Assembly (NCBI GenBank): GCA_005800255.1
Contig: SYGW01000092.1
Location: 1 to 6,338 of the forward strand
Direction of reading: 5' to 3'
Source of the DNA: Nitrospiraceae bacterium
Lineage (GTDB): Bacteria; Nitrospirota; Nitrospiria; Nitrospirales; Nitrospiraceae
Length of the DNA stretch: 6,338 nt
Under the pieces are notes generated by a model. That model did not search any database. It saw only the letters and a program-made list of their open reading frames with translations, and was not told the origin of the DNA. The translations under genes and the position numbers were made by a program. Below are positions 5,612 through 6,338 of this stretch, one piece after another. Numbering within the stretch: the first letter of the stretch is position 1; every line of letters begins with the position of its first letter.

Positions 5612-5998
5612 ATGGCATATAGTGAGAAAGTGGTCGATCATTTCAACAATCCCCGCAACATGGGATCGTTCAAGAAAGACGAGGACGGCGTGGGCACCGG
5701 GATCGTCGGCGCGCCTGAGTGCGGCGACGTCATGAAGCTGCAGATCAAGGTCCAGAACGATACGATCGTGGACGCCAAGTTCAAGACCTTCGGCTGCGGC
5801 TCCGCCATTGCCAGCTCGAGCCTGGCCACCGAGTGGCTCAAGGGCAAGACGGTCGAGGAGGCGCAGCAGATCAAGAACACGGACATCGTCCAGGAGCTGA
5901 ACCTCCCGCCGGTCAAGATCCACTGCTCGGTGCTGGCCGAGGACGCGATCAAGGCGGCCTTGAGCGACTACAAGAAGAAGGCGGAAGAAACCAAGTAG
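5612..5998 (+). CDS. iscU: Fe-S cluster assembly scaffold IscU
   Basis: IscU receives sulfur from IscS and iron, builds a [2Fe-2S] cluster and passes it on with help from the HscA/HscB chaperones. The 128-residue length equals the usual size. It starts MAYSEKVVDHFNNPRNMG, the standard IscU N-terminus. The cluster ligands are C37 with the adjacent D39 (APECGD), C62 (FGCGSA), and C105 with H104 (IHCSVLAEDA). LPPVK at 98-102 is the HscA recognition motif, so a dedicated Hsp70 partner is expected. AGGAGG (5598-5603) lies 8 bases before ATG. It follows iscS by 39 bases. The lysine-rich tail (KKKAEETK) is unremarkable. Confidence 0.98.
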   Translation: MAYSEKVVDHFNNPRNMGSFKKDEDGVGTGIVGAPECGDVMKLQIKVQNDTIVDAKFKTFGCGSAIASSSLATEWLKGKTVEEAQQIKNTDIVQELNLPPVKIHCSVLAEDAIKAALSDYKKKAEETK

Positions 5999-6024
5999 CA
6001 TCCGGGCACACCAAGGAGTCAGCG

Positions 6025-6338
6025 ATGGAATCGACAGACACGACGACCTCCGGTCCGGTCATCACCCTAAGCGAGGCAGCCGTCAAAGAAGTCAAGCGCC
6101 TGCTCAACGTCCAAGGAATCACGGAAGGCGGCCTGCGCGTGGGGGTCAAAGGCGGCGGCTGTTCGGGTTTGAGCTATACCGTCAACTTCGACGACAAGAT
6201 CGGCCAGTACGACAGCGTCTATGAGATCGAAGGGATCAAGGTGATCGTGGACGCCAAGAGCGCCATTTACCTGCAGGGCACCCAGCTGGATTTCCACAAG
6301 GACTTGATCGGGGGATCGTTCAAGTTCGTCAACCCGAA
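6025..6338 (+). CDS. iscA: A-type Fe-S carrier, IscA/ErpA family (partial, C-terminus off the right edge)
   Basis: The window holds 104 complete codons from ATG 6025, with AAGGAG 6 bases upstream and 26 bases after iscU. PVITLSEAAVKEVKRLL begins the HesB-like fold after a polar N-terminal extension of about 10 residues. GLRVGVKGGGCSGLSY carries the first conserved cysteine, C46. IVDAKSAIYLQGTQLDF and GGSFKFVNP follow. The other two conserved cysteines (CGCG-x-SF) should come within a few residues of the edge and are not visible. The family delivers clusters, and perhaps iron, to target apoproteins. From what can be seen IscA and ErpA cannot be told apart; the position after iscU favours the isc role. 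Confidence 0.93.
   Translation, partial: MESTDTTTSGPVITLSEAAVKEVKRLLNVQGITEGGLRVGVKGGGCSGLSYTVNFDDKIGQYDSVYEIEGIKVIVDAKSAIYLQGTQLDFHKDLIGGSFKFVNP

Noticed and set aside
4259..6001. A 580-codon open frame on the minus strand opposite the isc genes
   Set aside because: It is the codon-bias shadow of iscS and iscU in GC-rich sequence. Its low-complexity translation resembles no family, while the plus strand holds unmistakable isc genes.
1..6338. CRISPR array, insertion sequence, phage or defence genes
   Set aside because: No spaced repeats, transposase, terminal inverted repeats or target duplications were seen. Although two tRNA genes are present, no integrase or attachment-site duplication is visible.

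Overview
The window is bacterial chromosome with moderately high GC. Dense ISC-type iron-sulfur assembly genes, a bacterial deoxyhypusine-synthase-like gene and the general protein style suggest a Nitrospirota (Nitrospira-like) bacterium. That assignment is an inference from overall character, not from a marker gene; other deep-branching Gram-negative lineages remain possible. The lipoprotein signal points to a diderm cell.

Left part (1-1800): a deoxyhypusine-synthase-family gene runs leftward off the window edge. A stretch of about 440 bases without an intact gene follows (691-1127). It holds a possible promoter for that gene, what may be a small frameshifted relic on the plus strand, and a hairpin that probably ends tRNA-Glu transcription. 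Next come tRNA-Glu(CUC) on the minus strand, a small lipoprotein gene on the plus strand, and tRNA-Gln(CUG) on the minus strand.

Middle (1793-3673): a minus-strand pair, an adrenodoxin/Fdx-type [2Fe-2S] ferredoxin followed by glutamyl-tRNA synthetase gltX, points towards the two tRNA genes. The synthetase therefore sits directly upstream of tRNA-Gln and close to its own substrate tRNA-Glu.

Right part (3674-6338): an AT-rich divergent control region of about 200 bp separates fdx from a rightward isc operon. The operon reads Rrf2/IscR-type regulator (TTG start), iscS (cysteine desulfurase, start overlapping the regulator's stop), iscU (scaffold) and an IscA/ErpA-type A-type carrier cut by the window edge. 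The control region holds a -35/-10 pair, a perfect CGATCA-TTT-TGATCG palindrome just after the -10, an AT-rich inverted repeat upstream of the -35, and a leader hairpin able to cover the regulator's ribosome binding site.

Together: IscS takes sulfur from cysteine, IscU assembles the cluster, the A-type protein carries it to targets, the ferredoxin supplies electrons, and the Rrf2 regulator probably senses Fe-S status and controls the locus. IscU keeps the LPPVK chaperone motif, so hscA/hscB are expected elsewhere, most likely just past the right edge. Most of the window is well-understood biology. The less ordinary points are the split isc layout (fdx divergent and paired with gltX), the regulator's cysteine spacing and control region, the gltX-tRNA cluster, and the relic near 906-1127.
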